From contig URWC01000091.1 of the NCBI GenBank assembly GCA_900551555.1, forward strand, positions 1-7,600: a stretch of 7,600 nt of DNA. The letters are read 5' to 3'. Within the stretch, counting starts at the first letter, position 1. Every line of letters starts with the position of its first letter. The position numbers and the translations under genes are program-made. Source of the DNA: an uncultured Collinsella sp. GTDB lineage: Bacteria > Actinomycetota > Coriobacteriia > Coriobacteriales > Coriobacteriaceae. Under the pieces are notes generated by a model, which was not told the DNA's origin, ran no database searches, and saw only the letters and a list, made by a program, of their open reading frames with translations. Of this stretch, positions 1 to 7,504 are shown in pieces.

Positions 1-131
1 TAACATCGCAGGCGGTTCTTGAGCATCGCTTGCTGGCAGGGTTCCTTTGCTGAAATGGACTTGGCCGAAAGAGCCGCTGGTCCCAGTCGCTGGTTCGCGC
101 TTTGCGTGAACTCCGCGCTACTGTGGGACAG

Positions 132-521
132 TTAGGCTTCTGTTGTTGGACCCGCTACATCTTCCCGTCCCAACATCGCCCGTAGCTTCTCAAAGCTTTC
201 CTCGCTCAGGCAGTGCTCCATGTGGCAGCCCTCTTGCGACGCGACCTCAGCCGAAACACCCGCATCCTCCAGCAGCCCCACGAAAAAGCAGTGACGCTCC
301 CACATTTGACGAGCGACCTCCAGCCCTCGCTCTGTCAGATGAACGTCGCGCTTGCCCATTTCGACATAGCCGTTGCTTTCCAGCGTCGCCATGGCCTTGG
401 AAACGCTCGCCTTGGTTACGCCGAGGTACTCCGCAACGTCGATCGAGCGCACGATGCCCTGACGTTCCGACAGAACGTAGATCGATTCGAGATAGTCTTC
501 TCCGGATTCACGTAGGGCCAT
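132..521 (-). CDS. DtxR/MntR-family metal-dependent transcriptional repressor
   Basis: The 129-residue product is a metal-sensing DNA-binding repressor of the DtxR/MntR family, which uses Fe2+ or Mn2+ as corepressor to control metal uptake genes. Residues about 5-62 form the winged helix-turn-helix (IDVAEYLGVTKASVSKAM is the HTH). Residues about 65-118 form the helical metal-binding and dimerisation domain. By alignment from memory the ligand positions are D9, E12, H77, C99, E102 and H103. D9 resembles MntR, while C99 in the EGCHMEH segment resembles DtxR. The length fits MntR (about 140) and there is no C-terminal SH3-like domain as in DtxR/IdeR. I chose the ATG at 521 because GAAAGG lies just upstream and the homology begins there; a longer in-frame start at 674 would run through the AT-rich promoter region. 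It is a single-gene unit behind the 650-686 terminator. The metal specificity cannot be settled from sequence alone. Confidence 0.9.
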   Translation of the reverse strand: MALRESGEDYLESIYVLSERQGIVRSIDVAEYLGVTKASVSKAMATLESNGYVEMGKRDVHLTERGLEVARQMWERHCFFVGLLEDAGVSAEVASQEGCHMEHCLSEESFEKLRAMLGREDVAGPTTEA

Positions 522-544
522 GGGCCGCCTTTCGGGATGATTGC

Positions 545-625
545 TAGTTAGCCTTTGGATACTTTCCACGACTAACTTTACCGCAGAAGTTGCCCATGTC
601 TTACTACTTTGTCTAAAAGTTAGCC
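545..625 (-). promoter_or_regulatory. candidate operator region upstream of the DtxR-family gene
   Basis: This stretch is clearly more AT-rich than the genes around it and must hold the promoter of the regulator gene, since the preceding unit terminates at 650-686. It contains AGTTAGCC twice (546-553 and 618-625). An inverted copy, CTAACTT, lies at 572-578. The first and inverted copies form GTTAG-N20-CTAAC. Actinobacterial DtxR/IdeR boxes are built on TTAGG/GCTAAC-like half-sites, so metal-dependent autoregulation is a reasonable inference. I do not see a convincing -35/-10 pair. Confidence 0.35.
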
Positions 626-649
626 GTGTTTCACAAAACGTGCGGGACG

Positions 650-686
650 AAAACAAAATGGGGACGCCCCGCAAGGAGTGTCCCCA
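650..686 (-). terminator. intrinsic terminator after the HAD phosphatase gene
   Basis: On the minus strand the arm TGGGGACACTCC and the arm GGGGCGTCCCCA pair around a TTGC loop with one mismatch and one GU pair. They are followed by ATTTTGTTTTC. The hairpin begins 22 bases after the stop of the HAD gene. It separates the ABC-F/HAD unit from the DtxR-family gene. On the plus strand no T-run follows the hairpin, so it is one-directional. Confidence 0.85.
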
Positions 687-708
687 GGCGCCGGGTGCCG
701 GCCCGCAG

Positions 709-1479
709 TTACATCAATCCAAAGTGCTTCGCGGCGTTGTAGATGCCGTCGTCGTCCACGGCAGTCGTCACATAGGTCGCCGCAGCTTTCACCGTGTCCT
801 GTGCGTTGCCCATGGCCACGCTCGTGCCCACGGCGGCAAACATCGACAGGTCGTTCTCGCCGTCGCCAAAGGCAATCGCCTCACTCGCGTCGATGCCCAG
901 GCGCTCCAGCGTCGCCGCCACGCCCAGGTCCTTGCCGCCGTTAGCGGGAATAATGTCGCAGAACAGGTCGCACCAGCGCGTGGTGAGCGAATGCGACACG
1001 GCGTCGGTCACGATATGTTCGTCGGCCGGGTCCACAAAGGCGCAGAACTGGTAGACCGGTGCGTCAAAGGCGTGCTCAAACGGCTCCTCGTGGTAGACGA
1101 TTCCCGCATTGCTGCCAGCCGTCACCACGCGCTCGGACAGGCGGTTCACAAACGAGTTCTCGCCCTGCATGCACAGCGAGTCATAGCGCCCCTGCGCCAC
1201 CTGGTCCACAATCACCGCAACGTCGTCCGGATCGATCGGACAGCTGCGGTAAACCCCCTCGGCATCAAAACAGTGCTGACCCGAGAGCGTAATGTACGCA
1301 TCCCAGCCCAGGTCGAACAGCCAGTCCGGCATCTGGTAGGTCGGGCGACCCGTGGCGATCACGCATGCGATCCCCTGCTCGTGAAAGCTGTCGAGCACCT
1401 GCTGCGCCGACGCCGGAATCCGGTGGGTCTTAAAGCTCAGCAGCGTGCCGTCGATATCGAAAAACGCGGCTTTGATCAT
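709..1479 (-). CDS. Cof-type HAD-IIB family hydrolase (sugar-phosphate-type phosphatase)
   Basis: The 256-residue protein is a cytoplasmic haloacid dehalogenase-superfamily phosphatase of the Cof/IIB class, a group that mostly dephosphorylates sugar phosphates and related small metabolites. The Mg2+-dependent reaction goes through an aspartyl-phosphate. Motif I is FDIDGTL with nucleophile D8 and acid/base D10. Motif II is ATGR with T43. Motif III lysine is K183, and motif IV is GDGENDLSM with D206 and D210. Residues about 85-178 between motifs II and III form the type C2 cap that sets substrate choice. The length is normal for the family. The ATG at 1479 is preceded by AGGAG, which overlaps the end of the ABC-F gene. 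That gene's stop lies only 6 bases before this start, so the two are probably co-transcribed and translationally coupled. The substrate cannot be read from sequence. Confidence 0.93.
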   Translation of the reverse strand: MIKAAFFDIDGTLLSFKTHRIPASAQQVLDSFHEQGIACVIATGRPTYQMPDWLFDLGWDAYITLSGQHCFDAEGVYRSCPIDPDDVAVIVDQVAQGRYDSLCMQGENSFVNRLSERVVTAGSNAGIVYHEEPFEHAFDAPVYQFCAFVDPADEHIVTDAVSHSLTTRWCDLFCDIIPANGGKDLGVAATLERLGIDASEAIAFGDGENDLSMFAAVGTSVAMGNAQDTVKAAATYVTTAVDDDGIYNAAKHFGLM

Positions 1480-1485
1480 CCTCGT

Positions 1486-3345
1486 CTACTCCTCGCCCTC
1501 GAGCTTTTCGCTCGCCTCGAGCCACGCCATCTCCAGCTCGTCCATGGCGGCGTGAGCCTCGTCGATCTTTGCCTGCTGCTCGCCGAGCGCCGTGTAGTTG
1601 GTGGGATCGACTTGGGCCATTGCTGCCTCGGCCTCCTCAACGCGGGTGCGCTGCGTCTCCATCTTGCGCTCGAGCGAACTCACCTCGCGGCGGAGCTTCT
1701 GGCGCTCGGCGTTGGACAGGCCGTTGGGCTGACCGCTCGACTTGGGCTTTTCGGCCGCAGCTGCCGCGGCACCGGTGTCAAACGTGCCGGTCTTGGCGCT
1801 CGGCGCGCCCACGGGCTCGCCCTCGGCGGTAGCGTTGCACAGGCGCAGGTACTGGTCCACGCCGCCGGGCATATGCGTCAGGTGGCCGTCGAGCAGCGCC
1901 CACTGCTGGTCGGTCACGCGCTCCATCAAGAAACGGTCGTGCGTCACCAGGATCAGCGTGCCGGGCCAACCGTCCAGCAGATCCTCGACAATCGCGAGCA
2001 TGTCGGTATCCAGGTCGTTGCCCGGCTCGTCCAGGATGAGCACGTTGGGCTCGTCCAGGATTGTCAGTAGCAGCGACAGGCGACGGCGCTGGCCGCCCGA
2101 AAGATCGCCGATGCGACTCCAGAGCTGCTGCGTCGTAAAGCCCAGACGCTCGCAGAGCTTCTCGGGCGAAGTCTCCTTGCCGTCGATGATGTAGTACTTC
2201 TTATAGTTGCTGAGCACCTCGCGGATCGTGTCGCCCATGTAGGGCTCGAGCTCCTCGAGCTGCTGCGACAGCACGCCAAAGCGCACCGTCTGGCCAATCT
2301 TCACGCGGCCGCGCAGGGGCGCGATCTTGCCCTGAATCACGTCGAGCAGCGTCGACTTGCCGGCGCCGTTCTCACCCAAAAGACCATAGCGGTCGCCCGC
2401 ACCAATGAGCCAGGTCACATCGGTGAGCACCTGCTTGGGCACACTATCGGTATCCGCATAGCCGGCGTCCACGTCGACCACATCGATAACCTGCTTGCCC
2501 AGGCGGCTCACGGCCAGGCGCTTGAGCTCCAGCTCGTCACGCACGGGCGGCACGTCGGCGATCAGCTCGCGAGCGGCATCAACACGAAACTTGGGCTTGG
2601 TGGAACGCGCCTGGGCGCCGCGGCTCAGCCACGCGAGCTCCTTGCGCGCCATGTTGCGACGGCGCTCCTCGGTAACCGCGGCCATGCGGTCGCGCTCCAC
2701 GCGCTGCAGGATATATGCGGAGTAACCGCCCTCGAAGGGATCGACCTGGCCGTCGTGGACCTCCCACATACTGGTGCAGACCTCGTCCAAGAACCAGCGG
2801 TCGTGCGTGACCACGAGCATCGCGCCCTGGCCGCGCTGCCAGCGGGCCTTTAAGTGACGCGCGAGCCAGTTGATGGTGCGCATGTCCAGGTGGTTGGTGG
2901 GCTCGTCGAGCATGAGCACGTCATAGTCGCCGATCAGCAGGCGCGCGAGGTCCACGCGACGGCGCTGGCCGCCCGAAAGCTCGCCCACCGTGCCCTCCCA
3001 GGGCACATCGCTAATAAGGCCGGCCAGAATCTGGCGCGTACGCGGGCTCGAGGCCCACTCGTATTCAGGCGTGTCACCGACGACGGCATGATGCACGGTG
3101 TCGGTATCGACCAGGTTATCCTTTTGGCCGAGCAATCCAATCGTCGTGCCGCGGCGGTGCGTCACGCGTCCGTCATCGGGCTCCAGCGTGCCGGCGAGCA
3201 CGCTCAGCAGCGTCGACTTGCCGTCGCCGTTTTTACCGACAATACCAATGCGGTCACCCTCGCCCACGCCGAGCGTCACGCTATCGAAAATATGCTTGGT
3301 GGGAAACTCTAGGCTGACGGAATCGCATCCCAAAAGAATCGCCAT
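1486..3345 (-). CDS. ABC-F family ATPase, Uup-like
   Basis: The 619-residue protein has two ABC ATPase domains and no membrane segments, which defines the ABC-F class of ribosome-associated translation factors. Domain 1 has Walker A GKNGDGKST (37-45), signature LSGGQ (123-127), Walker B LMLDEPTNHLD (144-154) with E148, and switch H181. The charged linker (about 210-285) corresponds to the element that reaches the ribosomal P-site tRNA in this family. Domain 2 has Walker A GENGAGKST (324-332), LSGGQ (415-419), LDEPGNDLD (438-446) with E440, and H469. After an Ala/Pro/Ser-rich spacer, residues about 545-617 form a coiled coil like the C-terminal domain of Uup. The NDLD form of the second Walker B also fits Uup, although a Gly stands where Thr is usual. 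The ATG at 3345 follows a strong GAAGGAG; a longer in-frame start at 3459 would run through the pstB terminator. An antibiotic-resistance role is possible in ABC-F but nothing here points to it. Confidence 0.93.
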   Translation of the reverse strand: MAILLGCDSVSLEFPTKHIFDSVTLGVGEGDRIGIVGKNGDGKSTLLSVLAGTLEPDDGRVTHRRGTTIGLLGQKDNLVDTDTVHHAVVGDTPEYEWASSPRTRQILAGLISDVPWEGTVGELSGGQRRRVDLARLLIGDYDVLMLDEPTNHLDMRTINWLARHLKARWQRGQGAMLVVTHDRWFLDEVCTSMWEVHDGQVDPFEGGYSAYILQRVERDRMAAVTEERRRNMARKELAWLSRGAQARSTKPKFRVDAARELIADVPPVRDELELKRLAVSRLGKQVIDVVDVDAGYADTDSVPKQVLTDVTWLIGAGDRYGLLGENGAGKSTLLDVIQGKIAPLRGRVKIGQTVRFGVLSQQLEELEPYMGDTIREVLSNYKKYYIIDGKETSPEKLCERLGFTTQQLWSRIGDLSGGQRRRLSLLLTILDEPNVLILDEPGNDLDTDMLAIVEDLLDGWPGTLILVTHDRFLMERVTDQQWALLDGHLTHMPGGVDQYLRLCNATAEGEPVGAPSAKTGTFDTGAAAAAAEKPKSSGQPNGLSNAERQKLRREVSSLERKMETQRTRVEEAEAAMAQVDPTNYTALGEQQAKIDEAHAAMDELEMAWLEASEKLEGEE

Positions 3346-3373
3346 ATGCCCTGCTCCTTCGTAGAAATTCAAC

Positions 3374-3389
3374 GTTGTCCATGATAGCA
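3374..3389 (-). promoter_or_regulatory. candidate extended -10 promoter for the ABC-F/HAD unit
   Basis: On the minus strand TGCTATCAT (3381-3389) is an extended -10 (TGn followed by TATCAT, one mismatch to TATAAT). It sits about 36 bases before the ABC-F start codon, and transcription would begin near 3374. No good -35 is visible, which is tolerable for an extended -10. The position is sensible because the pst operon terminates immediately upstream at 3416-3452. Confidence 0.45.
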
Positions 3390-3415
3390 GCGAAAAGGCG
3401 GGCCGCACACGACAC

Positions 3416-3452
3416 AAAAAGGCGGGCCATCTCCCACAAGAGATGACCCGCC
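3416..3452 (-). terminator. intrinsic terminator of the pst operon
   Basis: On the minus strand GGCGGGTCATCTC pairs with GAGATGGCCCGCC around a six-base loop with a single mismatch, and TTTTTGTG follows directly. The hairpin lies about 57 bases after the pstB stop codon. It ends the phosphate transporter operon before the ABC-F gene and accounts for the absence of phoU in this transcript. Confidence 0.92.
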
Positions 3453-3508
3453 TCTCCAATCAGTCCCGTGGCGACCGTGGCCACCGCGGGCCTCAAGCAT
3501 GTCCCGGA

Positions 3509-4377
<869 letters not shown>

Positions 4378-4381
<4 letters not shown>

Positions 4382-5304
4382 TCGGCCGTCATCCTTCTTG
4401 CCAGTTGCTTGCCCACGATACGGGCGACTACGTTAAACAGCAGCACGCAAATCATCAGCAGCGCCGCGGTGCCCCAAACAATCTGCTGGGCCTCGGGGCT
4501 GCCCTCGCCATAGATCTTGTAGATGTGCACGGCGAGCGACTCGCCGGGACGGAACACGTTCCAAGCGCAGGTGGGGCTCGACAGGTTAAAGCTCAAGAAG
4601 TTCAGGCGAACCGGCGAGCTCATACCCGAGGTAAAAAGCAGTGCTGCGGCCTCGCCAAACACGCGACCGGCCGAAAGCACGATGCCCGTCACGATGGCAG
4701 GCATGGCCTCGGGGATCAGGATGTGCAGCGTGGCCTCCCAGCGAGTGAGGCCCATGGCCAGGCACGCATCGCGCTGGGCCTGCGGCACGTCCTCGAGCGC
4801 CTGCTGGATCACGCGCACCAGGATGGGGATGTTGAACATGGTGAGCGCGACGGCGCCGGAGATGATGGAGTACTTCCAGCCCAGCTGCACCGAGAACACC
4901 AGAAAACCGAACATGCCGACGACGATGGAAGGCAGCGAGGACAACGTCTCGATGGCGGTGGAGGCGATGTCGCGGATGGGTCCGTCCGGCGCGTACTCAA
5001 CCAAAAAGACCGCTCCGCCCAGGCTGATGGGCACCGAGATGATCAGGGTGATCAGCAGCAGGTAGAACGAGTCGAACAGCTGGTAGAGCACGCCGCCCTG
5101 CGTTCCGTTGGCGCGCGACGGCTCCGCGAGAAAGCCCGGCTGGAACAGCGTCGAGATGCCCTCGAACAGGATATAGGCCACCATGGAGACGACGATGAGC
5201 ATGACGATGGCGACGATCGCCGTCAACACGCCCGTGGCGAAGCGGTCCTGCTTTTGGACACGCCCGAGCCTCGCCTCGTCGATGTGGATACGCGTGCTAG
5301 CCAC
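4378..5304 (-). CDS. pstA: phosphate ABC transporter permease PstA
   Basis: The 308-residue protein is one of the two membrane subunits that form the phosphate channel with PstC. Six hydrophobic segments are visible at about 24-48, 74-100, 115-138, 145-168, 202-224 and 276-297. The cytoplasmic EAA loop that docks on PstB is at about 176-200, centred on AMGLTRWEATLHILIP. Family assignment rests on this loop, on the TLSSLPSIVVGMFGF segment (120-134), and on the position between pstC and pstB. The start is a GTG at 5304, inside the last codons of pstC (8-base overlap), with AAGGGGG upstream. The stop overlaps the pstB start. Length is normal. Confidence 0.96.
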
Positions 5305-6205
5305 GAGCCTTCGCCCCCTTGCGGCCGATAAGGTGGATGATCAGGATGAAGATGAGACTCATGCCCATCAGCAGCAGGCCGAGCGCCCACAGAACATCGT
5401 CTTGGGCCGAGCCCTCGGCATAGACTGCCATGGACGTGGTGAGCGTGGTGGTGATGGTCGAAGCCGGCGACAGCAGCGACGTCGGCATGGCCTCGATGCC
5501 GCCGATGACCATGCGCACGGCGAGCGTCTCGCCAAAGGCGCGGGTCATGCCCAAGATAACCGCGGTCATGAGCGACGGCATGGCGGACTTGAGCACCACG
5601 TGCCAGATGGTCTGCCAGCGGGTGTAGCCCAGCGCGAGCGAGCCCTGGCGGTAGCCGTCGGGCACGGCGCGCAGGCCATCGACCGAAAGCGTGGTCATCG
5701 TCGGCAGAATCATGACCGCCAGCACGATGGCGCCGGGCAAGATGCCCAGGCCCGTGCTCACGTGGAAAACGCTCTTCATAAGACCGACGACCACGTGAAA
5801 ACCGATCAGGCCAAAGACGACCGAGGGAATGCCGGTCAAAAGCTCAATGAGCGGCTGAAAGATCTTAGAGCCAAACTTAGGGCTAATCTCGACCGCAAAG
5901 ATGGCAGAGCCGATGGCGATGGGCAGCGCGATAAGCGTGGAGAGCACCATGACCGCAAACGAGGTGACGATCAGGGGCAGGGCGCCGGTATAGGGCAGGC
6001 CGTTTTCGGCTGTGTTGGCCAGGTCCCACTTGGTGCCGGTGAAAAACTCGACGACCGAGACGCCGTCCTTGACAAAAGCCGAGAGGCCCTTTTGGGCGAC
6101 CATAAAGATGAGCGCGGCAACGACAAGCGTCACGAGCGCTACGCACGCGCCCGTGACGCCCAGGCCCACGTTCTCAAGGTCGCGCTTTGGCAGCTGTTTT
6201 GCCAT
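5297..6205 (-). CDS. pstC: phosphate ABC transporter permease PstC
   Basis: The 302-residue protein is the second membrane subunit of the phosphate importer. Hydrophobic segments lie at about 15-37, 75-103, 118-142, 153-175, 210-230 and 272-293. The EAA loop is at about 185-210 (ALGYTRWQTIWHVVLKSAMP) and contacts PstB. The segment ELLTGIPSVVFGLIGF (121-136) and the AFGETLAV segment (223-230) are typical of PstC. PstC and PstA share this layout and order alone would not separate them. The extracellular loop after the first helix (VVEFFTGTKWDLAN, 51-64) fits PstC. The ATG at 6205 follows GGAAAGG at good spacing and lies 20-24 bases after the end of pstS. The gene ends inside the start of pstA. 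Confidence 0.96.
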   Translation of the reverse strand: MAKQLPKRDLENVGLGVTGACVALVTLVVAALIFMVAQKGLSAFVKDGVSVVEFFTGTKWDLANTAENGLPYTGALPLIVTSFAVMVLSTLIALPIAIGSAIFAVEISPKFGSKIFQPLIELLTGIPSVVFGLIGFHVVVGLMKSVFHVSTGLGILPGAIVLAVMILPTMTTLSVDGLRAVPDGYRQGSLALGYTRWQTIWHVVLKSAMPSLMTAVILGMTRAFGETLAVRMVIGGIEAMPTSLLSPASTITTTLTTSMAVYAEGSAQDDVLWALGLLLMGMSLIFILIIHLIGRKGAKARG

Positions 6206-6225
6206 TGCAAACCTTTCCGGGGCGA

Positions 6226-7212
6226 TTACTTATTTAGCAGAGACCTTGCCGCTGGCGTCCTTGACGACGATGGTTGCATCGGGAATGACCAGCGTGCCGG
6301 TGTAATTGTGGGCGGGCACATCGACCTTAATGTCGGTCTGGCTTTCCGGGGCCGCATACACCGCCGCATTGACCACCGCCTGAACTCCAGGAAGGCCTTG
6401 GTGGCCTCGTCGGCGTCCTTGGAGCAGTACATGTGCTCGGTAGCCCAGATCTTGAAGGAGTCATCAGTGACATTCTTGCTCTTGGGCTCGACGCCCTCGA
6501 CCTTGATGGCGTTGAACTTGGAGTCATCGAAGTGCGAGAAGTCGAGGTAGGAGATGGCGTTATCGGTGCTGCCCATCTGAGTCTGGACGTCGCCGGACTT
6601 GTCGAGCTCGGCGTCGCCCTTAAAGTCGACGGCCTCGTCGCCAAAGACGGCGGCCTCGAAGGTGGCGCGGGTGCCGGAGCCGGCCTTGCGGTTGAGGACG
6701 ACGATGGTGACGTCGTCGCCGCCGACCTCCTTCCAGTTGGTGATCTGGCCAGAGAAGATGCCCTTGAGCTGCTCGAGGGACAGGTCGTCGACCGTCACGT
6801 TCTTGGAGACGACGGGACCCATGCCCACGACGGCAACCTCGTGGTCGACGAGGTTCTTGACCTGGTCGGCCTCGAGCTTGGTCTCGGCGAAGACGTCGGA
6901 GTTACCGATGGTGACGGTGCCTGCGGCGACAGCGGTCAGACCCTTGCCCGAACCGTTGCCCGAGCCGGAAACGGAGACGTCCGGGTTGGCATCCATGAAC
7001 TTCTCGGCAGCAGCCTCGACGAGAGCCTGGAACGAGGAGGCACCGTCGTAGGTCACCTCGCCGGAGACGGACTCGGCAGCGGCGGCGCTACCCTTGTCGG
7101 CGGCACCGGAGGCACCTGAGCCGCCGCACCCAACGAGACCGAGACCGACGATGCTGGCAAGACCACCAGCGAGGCCGAGGAACTGACGACGAGAATAAGC
7201 CTGATCGAGCAT
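6226..7212 (-). CDS. pstS: phosphate-binding lipoprotein PstS, frame broken near the 3' end
   Basis: This is the extracytoplasmic phosphate-binding subunit that delivers Pi to PstCA. The ATG at 7212 is preferred over in-frame ATGs at 7245 and 7230 because GAAAGGA stands just before it and the signal peptide starts there. The signal carries a twin-arginine motif (SRRQFLG, R8 R9) and a lipobox LVGC with C29, so export by Tat and lipid anchoring are likely. A Gly/Ala/Ser linker (30-52) precedes the binding domain. Phosphate-site segments include GSGNGSGKG (83-91) and RKAGSGTR (175-182), followed by AISYLDFS (219-226). After F277 (near 6382) the frame is wrong: the rest is an Arg/Pro-rich tail ending at 6226. 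The coding signal moves to another frame that ends at 6232. The cause is a real deletion, a sequencing error or a junction. If real, the last part of the fold is lost. Confidence 0.9.
   Translation of the reverse strand: MLDQAYSRRQFLGLAGGLASIVGLGLVGCGGSGASGAADKGSAAAAESVSGEVTYDGASSFQALVEAAAEKFMDANPDVSVSGSGNGSGKGLTAVAAGTVTIGNSDVFAETKLEADQVKNLVDHEVAVVGMGPVVSKNVTVDDLSLEQLKGIFSGQITNWKEVGGDDVTIVVLNRKAGSGTRATFEAAVFGDEAVDFKGDAELDKSGDVQTQMGSTDNAISYLDFSHFDDSKFNAIKVEGVEPKSKNVTDDSFKIWATEHMYCSKDADEATKAFLEFRRWSMRRCMRPRKARPTLRSMCPPTITPARWSFPMQPSSSRTPAARSLLNK
6230..6385 (-). other. pstS: displaced 3' reading frame of pstS
   Basis: Read on the minus strand from 6385, this 51-codon frame gives VQAVVNAAVYAAPESQ and continues to a TAA at 6230-6232. 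Third positions are mostly G or C and the residues look protein-like (alternating hydrophobic and polar, with PAHNYTGTLVIPDATIVVKD). The in-frame continuation of the upstream ORF is instead Arg, Pro and Ser rich. A deletion of one GTTC unit from an ancestral GTTCGTTC at about 6382-6385 would explain the shift and restore AFLEFVQAVV. This segment is longer than the usual PstS C-terminus and does not show the familiar terminal motif, so a fusion or misjoin is also possible. Confidence 0.75.
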
Positions 7213-7440
7213 GATCTTCCTTTCATACATGCGACTCGCGGGCACCCTGCCCGCTTTGCTGTTTGGAAAGATACGGCCTCGATCGGGCGACGACCGCCTT
7301 ATCTGCGGTTTCTTACGGCCATTTGATAGACCCTTACCGCAAGCGCGGCCCAGCCTTTACAAACGGATAACAATCCAGCGCCGAACATGGCGCACCTTTT
7401 ACACCAAAGGAACGTCCCCAATGACTACCCCACCGCAACA
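7213..7440 (-). promoter_or_regulatory. leader and likely promoter region of the pst operon
   Basis: This non-coding stretch lies between the 7441-7468 terminator and pstS, so it must hold the operon promoter. On the minus strand, GTAAG-like elements occur five times in the same orientation: at 7395-7402, 7354-7360, 7332-7337, 7311-7316 and 7297-7302. The spacings between their ends are 42, 23, 21 and 14 bases. The first three are close to multiples of two helical turns, as expected for direct-repeat boxes of OmpR/PhoB-type regulators that control pst under phosphate limitation. The best -10 candidate is TATCAA within 7321-7330, with a weak -35. No ORF here looks real. Confidence 0.3.
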
Positions 7441-7468
7441 GAAAAAGCCCGGGCCGAAGCACCGGGCT
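7441..7468 (-). terminator. intrinsic terminator of a minus-strand transcript entering from the right
   Basis: On the minus strand AGCCCGG, a bulged T, GC, then TTCG, then GCCCGGGCT form a nine-pair stem with a canonical C(UUCG)G tetraloop. TTTTTC follows. The tetraloop and the T-run are both in the right sense only on the minus strand. The transcript it closes starts beyond or near the right edge and passes through the inverted repeat at 7505-7598. Confidence 0.85.
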
Positions 7469-7504
7469 CGTAATGCAAGTTTGTATCCAAGCAGGATATA
7501 GGGG

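Noticed and set aside
1..53. Plus-strand frame open from the left edge to TGA at 51-53, or a minus-strand start at 26
   Set aside because: Both are too short to recognise and neither has a convincing ribosome binding site or family signal. This stretch is left unassigned.
80..129. GTCCCA/TGGGAC inverted repeat downstream of the DtxR-family gene
   Set aside because: The arms are six bases with a 38-base gap and no T-run follows, so it is not supported as a terminator or RNA.
522..674. N-terminal extension of the DtxR-family gene to an ATG at 674
   Set aside because: It would translate the AT-rich promoter region and part of the upstream terminator. The start at 521 has a Shine-Dalgarno sequence and matches family length.
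541..2070. Long plus-strand open frame (about 509 codons) opposite the HAD and ABC-F genes
   Set aside because: It is antisense to two genes with full catalytic motifs, is rich in His, Arg, Leu and Val, and has no domain I recognise. High GC keeps the antisense frame open.
3346..3459. N-terminal extension of the ABC-F gene to an ATG at 3459
   Set aside because: It crosses the pst terminator and the candidate promoter. The start at 3345 has GAAGGAG at good spacing.
6380..6390. Programmed ribosomal frameshift in pstS
   Set aside because: There is no slippery heptamer, stem-loop or internal Shine-Dalgarno sequence at the break. A small deletion or sequence error explains it better.
7364..7374. 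CGGATAACAAT, identical to part of the E. coli lac operator
   Set aside because: Only 11 bases match, there is no second half-site and no LacI-type gene is nearby, so chance is the simplest explanation.
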